Shown piece by piece: positions 1 to 8,512 of a DNA stretch of 64,000 nt; position 1 is the stretch's first letter; each line of letters opens with the position of its first letter. Position numbers and translations under genes: made by a program. The notes below the pieces were generated by a model. The model was given only the letters and a program-made list of their open reading frames with translations. It was not told the DNA's origin and did not search any database. Source of the stretch: Anaerolineae bacterium (lineage in GTDB: Bacteria > Chloroflexota > Anaerolineae > Aggregatilineales > Phototrophicaceae); NCBI GenBank assembly GCA_019912965.1, contig JAIOHM010000153.1, forward strand, positions 1 through 64,000, written 5' to 3'.

Positions 1-121
1 GGGGATGAGTAATGAGGGACGAGGTATGAGTAAGGCATTTTAAGGCAAGTATAAAGTACTGAGTACTGGGTACTGAGAGAAGAAGTAACGAGTGGCGAGT
101 AACGGGTAACGAGTAAAAGAC
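1..121. repeat. Low-complexity degenerate tandem repeat
   Basis: Short degenerate units such as GAGTACTGGGTACTGAG and GAGTAACGGGTAACGAG recur through this stretch. No gene is supported here. It looks like decayed intergenic repeat DNA. Confidence 0.5.
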
Positions 122-181
122 ATAAAAGTGCAAAATGTGCAAAAGATTCGCAAAATGCACAAATTGCCGTAGGCGTTGTCG

Positions 182-353
182 GCGGGAGTGAGGGGAGCAG
201 GCACGTCGCAACTGTCATTGTCGGCGGTTGAGACGGGGAGCGCCGTAGTGTGCAGCGCCACGTTCGCGTATTGCCGCCGCGCGACAATATTGTCATTTGT
301 CCTGCGGGAGTGAGGGAAGCAGGCATGTCGCAAATGTCATTGTTGGTAGTTGA
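182..353. repeat. Pair of 50-bp imperfect direct repeats
   Basis: The blocks 182-231 and 304-353 are both 50 bases long, align without gaps and differ at about six positions. Both begin GCGGGAGTGAGGG and end with a TTGA. Their starts are 122 bases apart. The short reading frames that cross them have no recognisable protein features, so I treat this as repetitive intergenic DNA. Confidence 0.55.
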
Positions 354-881
354 TAGTTCATCGTTTTTGGTTCCTGGTGATTGGTTTTGGGTTTCTAGTT
401 CCAGAAAAAGACGGAATAGGTGGCAGGTTGTTGGACAGGGTGGGGTGTTTTTCGAAACGCCGCGTGTTTATCGGATTCTTTCGCGTGGGCGGTTTTCGGA
501 TTGTTCGGATAAAAGTATTGCGGCGATTCGGGATGGATGGGCTGCTGCAATACTTGCTGTATAGTTGCCAGCTACGCGTTGCCAGTTTCCAGAAAAAGCG
601 GGACAGCGTTTGCCTGCGAATAAGGAAACAGAGCGTTCATTCATATGCACAGTGTAACAGGTTTTGAGGGAAAAAGGGTGACCAAATGGTACGTTTTTCG
701 GGACAAAGTTGCTAACGGTTTTGAGGGACGAGGAATGTTAAGGCTGTTGGGGGATGGTTAGTGTTTGGCTTGAGGTGTCAAGAAAGGAGTAGGATAAGAC
801 TAAAGATGTCAGCGAATAAAAAGTGCGTAATTTTGGCTGTGTTAATCGTGATTTTACTGTGAGCGCTAACAAAATATACAG
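354..881. other. Intergenic region without a supported gene
   Basis: About 530 bases in which no convincing gene was found. It contains two similar TTCCAGAAAAAG stretches (near 401 and 587) and GT-rich DNA. The overlapping short frames lack ribosome-binding sites or any recognisable domain. Confidence 0.4.
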
Positions 882-923
882 AAAAAACTCCCTCGCGCTG
901 GTTATGAGACGAGAGGGAGTTTT
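882..923 (-). terminator. Rho-independent terminator of the 939-1715 gene
   Basis: AAAACTCCCTC (884-894) pairs with GAGGGAGTTTT (913-923). Read on the minus strand, the hairpin ends in a run of T. It sits 16 bases past the stop codon of the secreted-protein gene. Confidence 0.8.
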
Positions 924-938
924 GCAGTTATGATTGGC

Positions 939-1715
939 TTAGATGCAGGACGGTAGAATTTCTGGTTTCAGGCCGGAAATGACCGAATCAATTCTCACGG
1001 GGGCGGAAGTCAAATCGGTAAAGATGTAGGCGAAAACCTTGCCTTCATCATCCGGGCCAACGTTGACCTGATATTCACCGGAAGTTAGCCGATAGACCAC
1101 GATCTGTCCATCTTCTGAACTATCAATGGTGCAATTTTCGGCAACTTTATCTGGTAAGGCTTCAAAGGTTTCTGCCGGAATGTAGAGCATAAATTGGCCT
1201 ACATCCGAACCGCGCGAAACCAGATAAATGGTCATCCCAACGCCGTCATCGGAAACGACCGGATAAACGACCAATGGCTGGCATAGGGTATAGGTCAAAC
1301 GACCATCGGTACAATCTGGAATTCCATCGTCTACACCTTCGGTTGGTTGATCACCGCAATTGACTGTAATTATGCTTTCAGCGATAAGCTCCTCATCAGC
1401 AAAAATCCCAATATCAATGAACAAGTTGGTTGTCTTCGCTAATGGTGGATCGAAGGTGATGGTGTAACTGCCTGATGAGCCTTCAAAGAATTCTAATACG
1501 ATAAGATCGAATGTATCCCCATTTACGATAATTAGTCCTGATTCTGTCCCTTCGCTATGTGACCATGTGACGGTCAGTTTGTCACAGGCAAATTCAATAT
1601 CGACTGATTTTACTGGCGGTACTTCAGGGCAACCACAGTCACCCGCTTGTACTAATGGCACGGCGAGCAGCAATAAAAGACCTGTTATGACGGCAATGAT
1701 TAGACGTTTATTCAT
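939..1715 (-). CDS. Secreted hypothetical protein
   Basis: A 258 aa protein with a clear N-terminal signal peptide: basic MNKR, a hydrophobic core to about residue 22, then VQAGDCGCP. The Cys pair directly after the cleavage region could form a disulfide. The rest looks beta-rich, with paired cysteines, and is acidic, typical of an exported extracellular protein; I recognise no family. It has its own terminator at 882-923 and is transcribed alone. The role is unknown. Its composition resembles the flanking chromosomal genes rather than the AT-richer DNA to the right. Confidence 0.8.
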   Translation of the reverse strand: MNKRLIIAVITGLLLLLAVPLVQAGDCGCPEVPPVKSVDIEFACDKLTVTWSHSEGTESGLIIVNGDTFDLIVLEFFEGSSGSYTITFDPPLAKTTNLFIDIGIFADEELIAESIITVNCGDQPTEGVDDGIPDCTDGRLTYTLCQPLVVYPVVSDDGVGMTIYLVSRGSDVGQFMLYIPAETFEALPDKVAENCTIDSSEDGQIVVYRLTSGEYQVNVGPDDEGKVFAYIFTDLTSAPVRIDSVISGLKPEILPSCI

Positions 1716-1827
1716 GATGTCCCTTCCCTAAGCTCTATTTTCATTATCATGGAGGGAGTGGATGTAAAAATTACAAACAGGATTAATTCATTAATTTTTG
1801 GGTTTGCAAAGTCAATTGGGGTTATGG

Positions 1828-1862
1828 ATGACCATGCCATCCACAGCAGACGGCATGGTCAT
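1828..1862. terminator. Hairpin downstream of the aldo/keto reductase gene
   Basis: ATGACCATGCC (1828-1838) pairs perfectly with GGCATGGTCAT (1852-1862), an 11-bp stem with a 13-base loop. It lies 24 bases past the stop of the minus-strand gene at 1886. No T-run follows on the minus strand, so it is a terminator or RNA-stabilising hairpin by position only. Confidence 0.5.
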
Positions 1863-1885
1863 TCTGAAAGCGGTTTGCGTTTTTT

Positions 1886-2806
1886 CTATGCGGAGAGGAT
1901 TGCGTCGATTTCGGCGAGGTCGGCGGGGGTGAGCTGCCAATTGGCGGCTTTGGCGTTGGCCTGAATCTGTTCGGGTTTCATCGCGCCTGCGATAACCGAG
2001 GCAACGATGGGGCGGGCGAGCAGCCATGAGAAAGCGAGTTCGAGAATGGTGTGGCCTTTGGATTCGGCAAATTGGGTGAGTTTTTCGACCTTTCCCCAGT
2101 TTGCGTCATTGAGCCAACGTGAGGGGTCGGGATTGTTAGTGATGCGTGTGCCTTTCGGCAGGGCTTGTCCTTGACGATATTTTCCGGTGAGCATCCCTGA
2201 TGCAAGCGGGAAGTAGGGCAGGTAGCCGATGTTGAGGTGGTCGCATTCGGGCAGGACTTCTTTCTCGTCCTCGCGCTTGAGCAGGCTGTATTCGTTCTGA
2301 AGGCTGACGAAACGGACTCCGCCGGGTTTTACAGCGCCTTCGGCTTCCCGAATTTGTTCAGCCGAGAAGTTGGAACTGCCGATTTCGCGGATTTTCCCGG
2401 CTTTCACCAGATCATCCAGCTTGCCGAGGGTTTCGGCAATCGGGGTTTCGGAGTCGGGGGTATGGAGTTGGTAGAGGTCGATGTAGTCAGTGCCGAGGCG
2501 GCGGAGGCTGGCTTCGATAGCCGTTTGGATGTAAGCCGGACTCGCGCCTTTTCCCTGATTGGGCATATTATGACCAAATTTGGTGGCGATGATGACTTGG
2601 GAACGGCGCGCCCCTAATACGCGACCGAGCAATTCTTCGCTTTGTCCATCGCCGTAAACATCGGCTGTATCGAAGAAGTTGATTCCGGCGTCGAGCGCGG
2701 CGTTGATGACCCATTCTGTGCCTGCCGCATCTAAACGTCGCCCGAAGTTATTGCAGCCCAGACCGACTATGGAGACGTTTAATGAACCGATCTTGCGCGT
2801 TTCCAT
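1886..2806 (-). CDS. Aldo/keto reductase
   Basis: This is a 306 aa aldo/keto reductase, an NADPH-dependent carbonyl reductase with a TIM-barrel fold. The family signature is visible at the N-terminus: GLGCNNFGRR, then FFDTADVYG, which supplies the catalytic Asp and Tyr. The Lys of IATKFG and the His of LYQLHTPDS complete the tetrad. The C-terminal cofactor region (SVIAGAMKPEQI) is also present. Length fits the family (300-330 aa). The substrate cannot be read from sequence. The gene is monocistronic, with a hairpin at 1828-1862 after its stop. Confidence 0.93.
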   Translation of the reverse strand: METRKIGSLNVSIVGLGCNNFGRRLDAAGTEWVINAALDAGINFFDTADVYGDGQSEELLGRVLGARRSQVIIATKFGHNMPNQGKGASPAYIQTAIEASLRRLGTDYIDLYQLHTPDSETPIAETLGKLDDLVKAGKIREIGSSNFSAEQIREAEGAVKPGGVRFVSLQNEYSLLKREDEKEVLPECDHLNIGYLPYFPLASGMLTGKYRQGQALPKGTRITNNPDPSRWLNDANWGKVEKLTQFAESKGHTILELAFSWLLARPIVASVIAGAMKPEQIQANAKAANWQLTPADLAEIDAILSA

Positions 2807-2918
2807 GTGTTTATTCCTCTTGCTGGTTGGGTATGTAGGGAAGTATAACGAACCTGTGGATTGCGGCGAGTCCAGATTGGACTGTGGCGGGGTTGCGGTA
2901 CAATTCTAGCTACCAGTA

Positions 2919-2978
2919 TCTATTTTACCCCCATCCCCAACCCTTCCCCCGCACGCGAGGGAAGGGAGTAAAAATAGA
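2919..2978. repeat. Nested inverted repeat, MITE/REP-like
   Basis: The inner arms CCCTTCCC (2941-2948) and GGGAAGGG (2959-2966) are perfect. Outer arms TCTATTTTA (2919-2927) and TAAAAATAGA (2969-2978) pair with one bulge. The CCCCATCCCCAACCC-type sequence resembles dispersed hairpin repeats common between genes in Chloroflexota and cyanobacteria. A related CCCCAATCCCCTC stretch lies near 31778. Confidence 0.5.
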
Positions 2979-3032
2979 GTTTGGGATTGCGAGTATAGAG
3001 TAGGGAATAAGTTAAACAGTGAGCGTGAATCC

Positions 3033-3638
3033 ATGAAGAAAATTCAGACGCAGGGTGTGCATCACATCACAATGGTCGGCGCAGATCGTCAAACCAGCAT
3101 TGATTTCTGGGAAGGCGTGATGGGGATGCCGTTTATATTTGAGCAACCAAATTTGGATGTGCCAGCGGAAAGCCATTTGTATTTTGACCCCGGTGATGGG
3201 CGGTTGATTACGGTGTTTACCAATGAAAATCGGCGGCCGGATTCGAGCCGTAATCCAGAAGGCATCGGCAATTTGCACCATCTGGCTTTCAGCGTGTCGC
3301 GGGCTATGTATACGCAGATCGTCAAGCGGTTGGACGAACGCGGGATTAGCCATACGGGTGAGGTTGACCGGGGATTTATGGACTCGATTTATTTCCGTGA
3401 TCCACTGGGGCAATTGATTGAATGCGCCTGTTATAAGTTTGTGCCGCCAGAGGGTGCGACCCATGTGCAAGTGCTGTTTGAGGCGCATAAGCTGCGGGTT
3501 GAACGGGGTGATTACAACATCACAGATGAGCATTTGGCGGATGCGATTGAGTTATTGATGCACCGGCATCAAGGTTCGCTTTCGAGCGATTTGTCGCCTA
3601 AAGACCCGTACACTGAGAAGCCGCCTGTGTGGGATTAG
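3033..3638 (+). CDS. VOC-fold (glyoxalase/ring-cleaving dioxygenase-like) protein
   Basis: A 201 aa protein of the vicinal oxygen chelate superfamily. The N-terminal GVHHITMVGAD supplies the first metal-ligand His. LHHLAFSVSR near residue 80 marks the second beta-alpha module, and YFRDPLGQLIE near residue 120 supplies the typical Glu ligand. These enzymes bind a divalent metal and act on small carbonyl or catecholic substrates; the actual substrate is unknown. The last four bases overlap the end of the convergent GNAT gene at 3635. The ribosome-binding site is weak. Confidence 0.88.
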   Translation: MKKIQTQGVHHITMVGADRQTSIDFWEGVMGMPFIFEQPNLDVPAESHLYFDPGDGRLITVFTNENRRPDSSRNPEGIGNLHHLAFSVSRAMYTQIVKRLDERGISHTGEVDRGFMDSIYFRDPLGQLIECACYKFVPPEGATHVQVLFEAHKLRVERGDYNITDEHLADAIELLMHRHQGSLSSDLSPKDPYTEKPPVWD

Positions 3639-4150
3639 GAGAGGCTGCATTCTATAAAGCAGATGTACTGCTTTAGTGCGGGCGACATATCTCGATAGGG
3701 TTCAATGTCGTAAAAGCCGAATGAGCGATACAAAGTTTGTGCTTTGGTCATAAACTTCAGTGTGTCGAGGCGCATGTGGATGTAGCCCAATTTTTGCGAT
3801 TCGTGGATGGATGCCTGGGCAAGCTGTTTTCCGATGCCTAAGCTGCGAAACTTAGGCTGTACAAAGAGCGTTCGCATTTCACATATGGTGGGTGTTAGTC
3901 TGGCAAGCGCAATGCAGTCACAAGGTTGGCTGTCGGTGTAGGCTATGAATAAGCCTCCATCGGGTGGGGTATGTTCACCGGGAAATTTCTTGTACATATC
4001 GTCGTAGTCATGTTCTGATGCAAATTCATTAATGTCCAGTTCAGGGTAATATTGGCGAATTTCGGCAACCATCCATATGACATATTCCTGAGATAATGTG
4101 ATGAGATGTTGCAGAGTTTCGCCACTCTGAGCAGCAATTATGTCGATCAC
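3635..4150 (-). CDS. GNAT-family N-acetyltransferase
   Basis: A 171 aa acetyl-CoA-dependent N-acetyltransferase. The acetyl-CoA-binding motif A is seen in PKFRSLGIGKQLAQA, preceded by the strand IALARLTPTICEMRTLFV. The C-terminal YRSFGFYDIEPY is the usual motif B region. Length and order are normal for a single GNAT domain. The gene converges on the VOC gene with a 4-base overlap. The substrate is unknown. It is the last clearly chromosomal gene before the proposed element boundary. Confidence 0.88.
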   Translation of the reverse strand: MIDIIAAQSGETLQHLITLSQEYVIWMVAEIRQYYPELDINEFASEHDYDDMYKKFPGEHTPPDGGLFIAYTDSQPCDCIALARLTPTICEMRTLFVQPKFRSLGIGKQLAQASIHESQKLGYIHMRLDTLKFMTKAQTLYRSFGFYDIEPYRDMSPALKQYICFIECSLS

Positions 4151-4251
4151 GGGGAGTCTTTTCTGGCTAACCTGTACTTTTAGTTATTGTAAAAGCGAGA
4201 TTGAGTGCTGTCATCGACTCTGGAGTCGAATCAGGTGGGGATAATAATACA

Positions 4252-4283
4252 AAAGAGCCAACCGAAATCTCGATTGGCTCTTT
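4252..4283. terminator. Bidirectional terminator hairpin beside the tRNA-like sequence
   Basis: AAAGAGCCAA (4252-4261) pairs with TTGGCTCTTT (4274-4283), with CGA/TCG extending the stem inward. Both sides have A/T runs. Read on the minus strand it lies directly after the tRNA-like sequence at 4293-4359, as a terminator after a tRNA would. Confidence 0.7.
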
Positions 4284-4292
4284 GTTTCTGTG

Positions 4293-4317
4293 CGGGAGTG
4301 ACGGGCTTCGCACCCAC
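4293..4317. repeat. Candidate left attachment repeat (partner at 57726-57750)
   Basis: CGGGAGTGACGGG (4293-4305) is identical to 57726-57738, and the next 12 bases differ at three positions. Both copies have the same orientation, as expected of attL/attR. Part of the identity is generic tRNA T-arm sequence, so the pairing is suggestive rather than proven. Confidence 0.45.
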
Positions 4318-4359
4318 AGTGGTTACTCAATTTTGCTCTACCGCGAAAACTACACACCA
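4293..4359 (-). pseudogene. Degenerate tRNA-like sequence (candidate element attachment remnant)
   Basis: On the minus strand the last 25 bases match the 3' end of tRNA-Asp (57726-57750) at 22 of 25 positions, including the T-arm and the acceptor strand CACTCCC plus the following G. The 5' part has a D-loop-like GCGGTAGAGC and an acceptor strand TGGTGTG that pairs at 5 of 7 positions. No anticodon stem can be formed, so this is not a working tRNA. A terminator follows at 4252-4283. I infer a tRNA 3' end carried or left by integration, later decayed. Confidence 0.6.
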
Positions 4360-4583
4360 GCAATTCGACAGCTTCTCCAACGTCTGACAGCAGCATAGTG
4401 GTATCCCTCCCCATAATCTTGGACTTGCCGCGCGATCTCAAAGCGGCATAGTGGTCAAGATTGTGTGGAGCGTTTTGACTTCATAGCTTTCCTTTGCTGT
4501 CTTTACAACGAAATCTTCGTTTATTGCCTGACCAGCAGACATGTTTTGATTCAGAATTTCTAGCAGTTGGTGAGGAGAAAAAG

Positions 4584-5528
4584 ATGAACGAGATACTGAA
4601 TATGGAAACCATCTACCGCCAAGAGCGGCAGCGTTGGATGAAAGAAGAAGCTCCTCAGCGATCTATGCGAGATTTGCTTACAGGGAGTGTCCCATATTGG
4701 ATTGTGCTAGTTGCTCTCGTGTTGTATGGATTGTCTGCACCACATACTGCTAGTGTGTTCGACAAACTGACCCCTGGCTGGGGTTGGATTGCGCCAATTG
4801 GTGTTGAGTTTGGTTTGCTCTATGCTGCCTTTCGGCGACGATTGGATAAGGCTGGAAACCATCCACTGCCTTGGACACTCTGGGCGCTAGAAATCCTCTT
4901 GTTTTTAACTGCAATGCTTGTGAACGGTGCAGGCTCATTTACCTCTGTCGTGGCGGTTACCCAGCTTCAGGACTTGTCATTTGCAGCCATTATTGAAGGA
5001 TTTGGACATCTGCCCGCAACCACTCAAGCAGCATTGGTGATGGCGCTTCTATCGGCCTTTATTATCCCGATTGGTGCGTTAGTCGCTGGTGATGGATTGG
5101 CTGCCCTAGCGCTGGAACGTCGAACAGCCAATGATTTCCGAGAAGAACGCTGGCAGGAAGTTGAATCTACGGTGATCTATCGGGCGGTGTTCGTTCGGTA
5201 TTTACAGCAGGGAGTTACCGAACGAGACGCACGGCAGCGGGCATTTGCGGAGGTGAGAGGGTATCTGGGAAAAGGTAATCTGTCTGGTGTTCGGTTGCTG
5301 TCCGCTCCGAGCGGACAGAGCGGACAAGCAACGAACGGACAAAACGGACATCAAGCGAACAAGCAAGAGGGAACTGTTAAAGGGCGAGTAAGCACCTATC
5401 TTGCCGAAAATCCCGATCTGGCACAGCTATCCGTTAATCAAGTGCTATCCGCTCTTAGAAGTGCAGGCGTACAAGCAGGACGGACAACAGTAGCGGAAGT
5501 TTTGCAGGAACGGAAGCAGGGACTATAA
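4584..5528 (+). CDS. SpdB-like four-helix membrane protein with C-terminal wHTH-like tail
   Basis: A 314 aa protein. I chose ATG 4584 because GAGGAG lies 7 bases upstream; an in-frame ATG at 4494 has no such site. After an amphipathic N-terminus come about four membrane helices (WIVLVALVLYGLSA, GWIAPIGVEFGLLYAAF, WALEILLFLTAMLV and a helix ending FIIPIGALVAG). A Gln/Asn/Gly-rich linker encoded by repeated GCGGACA units follows. The tail SVNQVLSALRSAGVQAG looks like a small helix-turn-helix. The layout resembles spread/DUF2637-type proteins of mobile elements. It is the first gene inside the proposed left boundary. Function is inferred only from layout. Confidence 0.65.
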   Translation: MNEILNMETIYRQERQRWMKEEAPQRSMRDLLTGSVPYWIVLVALVLYGLSAPHTASVFDKLTPGWGWIAPIGVEFGLLYAAFRRRLDKAGNHPLPWTLWALEILLFLTAMLVNGAGSFTSVVAVTQLQDLSFAAIIEGFGHLPATTQAALVMALLSAFIIPIGALVAGDGLAALALERRTANDFREERWQEVESTVIYRAVFVRYLQQGVTERDARQRAFAEVRGYLGKGNLSGVRLLSAPSGQSGQATNGQNGHQANKQEGTVKGRVSTYLAENPDLAQLSVNQVLSALRSAGVQAGRTTVAEVLQERKQGL

Positions 5529-5538
5529 CGGAGGATTG

Positions 5539-5590
5539 GACGGGATTTATCTAGTGTGTCTCTATGATATGCTGGTGAAATCCCGTCTTT
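5539..5590 (+). terminator. Terminator hairpin after the 4584-5528 gene
   Basis: GACGGGATTT (5539-5548) pairs perfectly with AAATCCCGTC (5578-5587), followed by TTT. The 29-base loop is long. The second arm lies just before the next gene, so it could also affect that gene's translation. Confidence 0.5.
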
Positions 5591-5593
5591 GAC

Positions 5594-6007
5594 GTGGATA
5601 CTGCTATGAAATGGTGCAGCAAAGAAACCTACACTCCCTTTGACCGAAAACCAATTCCTGGATTGCTGTTTATAGATGGCGATCTGGTGAGCAGGGCTGG
5701 TTTAACTGACTGGACAATCGGCATGAAGGCTTCGGCCATTGCCTTCCCATCAGGGCTATTTTGTGAAATAGAATCTTGCTCTATGCCTATTATTTACCTC
5801 TGTGGCGGTTTACAAATCCCGTTTTATAGCACAAGAGATGAGGCATATACCGCGATTCTCGATCAGAATGATGATGGAGGGTGTTCAGTTTTTAGGGTAG
5901 GGGAGACTGACTTGGAACTCTGGCATTATGACACCGAAACGGTATGGCTAGTCGCTTACGATTCCAATAATTGGACTGTAGCTGATATTACAGTGACCCA
6001 AGCCTAA
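5594..6007 (+). CDS. Hypothetical protein
   Basis: A 137 aa protein starting at GTG 5594, or 125 aa from ATG 5606 (aa 5 onward). No signal peptide or family is recognised. It is rich in Trp, Tyr and Asp, with beta-type segments (IIYLCGGLQIPFY and VWLVAYDSNNWTV), suggesting a small globular beta protein. It converges on the minus-strand defence operon whose last gene ends at 6034. No function can be assigned. Confidence 0.6.
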   Translation: MDTAMKWCSKETYTPFDRKPIPGLLFIDGDLVSRAGLTDWTIGMKASAIAFPSGLFCEIESCSMPIIYLCGGLQIPFYSTRDEAYTAILDQNDDGGCSVFRVGETDLELWHYDTETVWLVAYDSNNWTVADITVTQA

Positions 6008-6033
6008 TAGCGTAAAGCTAAGGTTTGATGGTT

Positions 6034-6519
6034 CTACAATTCTTTCGCCATTACAAATAGTGTTGTGTTCATTTGTTCTCGCGTACCTGCTACATGAAAT
6101 CCTCGGTGGAGATAGAAATCTTTGGCATGGGTGGTTTCAAGAACGACGCGAGTGCAATCCTGTTGGTGAGCAATCAAAAGTAGTCTTTCGAGGATCGCAG
6201 ACCCAATGCCTTTGTTTTGCTGATCGGACTTAACCGCCATTGCTGTGATACAAAATATGCGACCTGCTGGATCATGAGATGTCGAAGCATCCTCATTCAT
6301 TACAGGTTCGCGCTCAGATGCCCACTTTTCTGAACTGCCATATCCCGCAATAATCCCTTCAGTCTCCAATACGACAAAACCATCAGGAAAAGTGGAGAGG
6401 CGAGAAGCAATGATGCGTGGTTCTTCAGTCGTGCCATACGGGGAAAAGGCTTCTGTATCTATCGCAACAACACTGGACAGATCGCTTTCCTGTCCTAAAC
6501 GAATAACGAAATTAGCCAT
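6034..6519 (-). CDS. GNAT-family N-acetyltransferase (last gene of the RM/TIR operon)
   Basis: A 161 aa GNAT. Motif A (VKSDQQNKGIGSAILERLL) follows the strand IFCITAMAV, and FYLHRGFHVAGTREQM is the C-terminal motif B region. Its ATG is immediately adjacent to the stop of the 6520-6873 gene, so the two are probably translationally coupled. It is the eighth gene of the minus-strand run that starts with hsdR at 14546. It may be a passenger or may acetylate an operon product or a toxin-type substrate; sequence does not decide. Confidence 0.85.
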   Translation of the reverse strand: MANFVIRLGQESDLSSVVAIDTEAFSPYGTTEEPRIIASRLSTFPDGFVVLETEGIIAGYGSSEKWASEREPVMNEDASTSHDPAGRIFCITAMAVKSDQQNKGIGSAILERLLLIAHQQDCTRVVLETTHAKDFYLHRGFHVAGTREQMNTTLFVMAKEL

Positions 6520-6873
6520 CTACTTCAACCGTGCTTTCAGTCCAGCCTCGACTGCTTCCGCGCGGGTGGGATATGCACCAACCAACGCCCCTGTATGCCA
6601 GCGATAGCCCCATGTAGTCGCGTCACGTTTTTCGACCGCTAATCCAACCCGTTCGAGGGCTAAGAGCAATCCTTGATATGACTCGGCGACTAGATCATTT
6701 TGCGAAACCTCGCGTTGCAAATCTTCTTTGGCGTGTTGGAGAATAGGCAACCATTGTTTTCCTGATGCTACCCAGTTGCGCTGCTGCATTCGCGGGTGGT
6801 CTACAAGATACTGCATCTCCTGCATCATTTTTTCGATAGCTGTAATAGTACGCGCATTTGGATGTTCAGCCAT
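6520..6873 (-). CDS. Hypothetical small protein in the RM/TIR operon
   Basis: A 117 aa protein, mostly helical, with Glu- and Gln-rich heptad-like stretches (TAIEKMMQEMQYLVDHPR and LLALERVGLAVEKRD). The tail YRWHTGALVGAYPTRAEAVE is an AP2-like or 'YPTRAEAV' segment of the kind seen in small phage and plasmid proteins. It lies 11 bases after the Mrr-type gene and directly abuts the GNAT. No family is assigned with confidence. Confidence 0.65.
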   Translation of the reverse strand: MAEHPNARTITAIEKMMQEMQYLVDHPRMQQRNWVASGKQWLPILQHAKEDLQREVSQNDLVAESYQGLLLALERVGLAVEKRDATTWGYRWHTGALVGAYPTRAEAVEAGLKARLK

Positions 6874-6884
6874 TTTCTAGCCTT

Positions 6885-7370
6885 TTAGCCCATTAATTGA
6901 CCGAGTTCACGGAGAAACATATCGCTGTGTACCTGAAAAATTACCAGATTGACGCTAATTCCGCGAAGCGCGTCAGGGGAGAATTCAGTGCGAGCAAACG
7001 TTTTTATCCATTCCACATCGCGCTGGTGGACACAGCCCAATGGATCACCTGCCACATGACGATAGTTACCCGTGCACGTGCCGACGCGGATCATTCGATC
7101 ATGCCGTGTGGATGGATAGATAACCCGATCACCGATTTGCAGGGTATGGGTGAAGTGATACAACATGGCATACAACGTCCGAATCTGAGCATCACTCAAT
7201 TCTGGAAAACGAGCCGTGTATTCTGCTTTCATGGTCTCGCGATCTAATTGGCTCAAATCATTGTCGATACCAAAGGTTATGCTGATAACAGCGTTATCAA
7301 TTGTGTGGTGATAGTAGATTTCATCAGGATGCGGGTAGTAGCACCAAGTAGAGTGTTTTTTCATGTACAT
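6885..7370 (-). CDS. Stand-alone Mrr-type N-terminal domain protein
   Basis: A 161 aa protein resembling the N-terminal domain of COG4127-type Mrr restriction proteins. The recognisable core is LQIGDRVIYPSTRHDRMIRVG, followed by the conserved HQRDVEWI and a FSPDALRGISVNLVIFQV helix/strand. In the relatives I recall, this domain precedes an Mrr catalytic nuclease domain; here the protein stops and no nuclease domain follows. It may bind modified DNA or nucleotides, or be an adaptor for the TIR protein 11 bases upstream (ends 7382). The ribosome-binding site is weak; translation may be coupled. Confidence 0.7.
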   Translation of the reverse strand: MYMKKHSTWCYYPHPDEIYYHHTIDNAVISITFGIDNDLSQLDRETMKAEYTARFPELSDAQIRTLYAMLYHFTHTLQIGDRVIYPSTRHDRMIRVGTCTGNYRHVAGDPLGCVHQRDVEWIKTFARTEFSPDALRGISVNLVIFQVHSDMFLRELGQLMG

Positions 7371-7381
7371 TTGCTAGCTGT

Positions 7382-8512
7382 TTATTGATTTTCGATATGA
7401 CGTTTGATGGCTTCAACCAAGTGGGTTAGATCGGGTGCGTTGTATCCTCCTCTTATCTCCCGTAAATCGAAAGCCTGAGAAGTAAAAAGTGAAAGGGGAA
7501 CTGAATCGGTGTAATTGTCCCCCCGTATCCATACGGGAAATATTCGTTTGTAAAATGCTTGTGCGTATGCAAGCTCATTGAGGAACCCCTGAGAATTATT
7601 AGAGTTGGGGGAAAGAAATGCGATCATTCCTGATGATCGTTTAATTTGATTGCTGATCTCACTTATCCAGTTCGCAGTTCCACTGGGAAGCATAGTATCT
7701 ACCCATACATTAATGCCTTCGCGCTGCAATACATCACGAACATACTCAACGGCTGCTCTATCTTGGCGGCTATAATTCATAATAATAGTATTTTCAACTT
7801 CTGAAACTTCCAGCTTTCGGGCATCTACGAGATTAAATTCTCCTAATGTCGTGGATTGATTTTGGGTTAGGGTGAGCAATCTTTGGGCGGCTTCTTCTGG
7901 CATTTCAACTGTGATAGATTTCTTCGCTTCACTTTGTGCAATCACATTGACGGAATTAACGCCAACTAAGCTAATACCCGCAATTAGAACACGAAAATCA
8001 TCTAGGCTCTTGAATGAGTCATCTATTGCTACTTCTATTCTCTCTATCTTCTCATTTGATGATTTTGCCTGAAAAGTATCTGCTGATTTAATGAGTGAGG
8101 CCAACTGGCTGATACCTTCTTCGATAAATAACAAGCGTTTGTCGAGTAGCTGAACGCCTTGATTGTCCAACAGAAAACTAGTGAGTTGATCGTTGAATTT
8201 TGTCGAGATTTGAGAAGGCTTGCATTGTTCGTGAAACACGGGAATCAGTGTTTTTCCAGCACCTTGAGCAGAGCGAATTTCTTCCTTTACGACCGATGAT
8301 GATAAGGTGGTATTGGATAGAATACACACAACTGAACGAGATTGATTTATTTCCTGTCGTAATTGAGTGAGCCAAGGGCCAGATGTAAGGTTGCGAACAT
8401 CAAGGAACACATTCAGGCCATGTTCTTTTTCCAAAACATTTTTAATCAGGTATGCAAGAATGCCGCTTGTACTGCGTTTATAGCTTATGAATGCATCCCT
8501 CATTGACCCCAC
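7382..8512 (-). CDS. Double-TIR domain protein
   Basis: A 376 aa protein with two TIR domains. The first spans about residues 5-130 (DAFISYKRS, FLDVRNLTSG, catalytic-type Glu at 77/78 in VVKEEIRSAQ). The second spans 240-370 (NTIIMNYSRQD, VWVDTMLPSGTANW, Glu313 in GFLNELAYAQ). Between them, residues 150-235 form a helical/beta linker (RVLIAGISLVGVNSVNV). Bacterial TIR domains commonly hydrolyse NAD+ or make cyclic ADP-ribose signals in phage defence; both domains keep the key Glu. The start overlaps the end of hsdS by 13 bases. An internal ATG at 8503 is an alternative start. Confidence 0.88.
   Translation of the reverse strand: MGSMRDAFISYKRSTSGILAYLIKNVLEKEHGLNVFLDVRNLTSGPWLTQLRQEINQSRSVVCILSNTTLSSSVVKEEIRSAQGAGKTLIPVFHEQCKPSQISTKFNDQLTSFLLDNQGVQLLDKRLLFIEEGISQLASLIKSADTFQAKSSNEKIERIEVAIDDSFKSLDDFRVLIAGISLVGVNSVNVIAQSEAKKSITVEMPEEAAQRLLTLTQNQSTTLGEFNLVDARKLEVSEVENTIIMNYSRQDRAAVEYVRDVLQREGINVWVDTMLPSGTANWISEISNQIKRSSGMIAFLSPNSNNSQGFLNELAYAQAFYKRIFPVWIRGDNYTDSVPLSLFTSQAFDLREIRGGYNAPDLTHLVEAIKRHIENQ

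Noticed and set aside
4293-4359. Working tRNA gene
   Set aside because: T-arm and acceptor are tRNA-like but no anticodon stem can form and the D-stem needs wobble pairs throughout.
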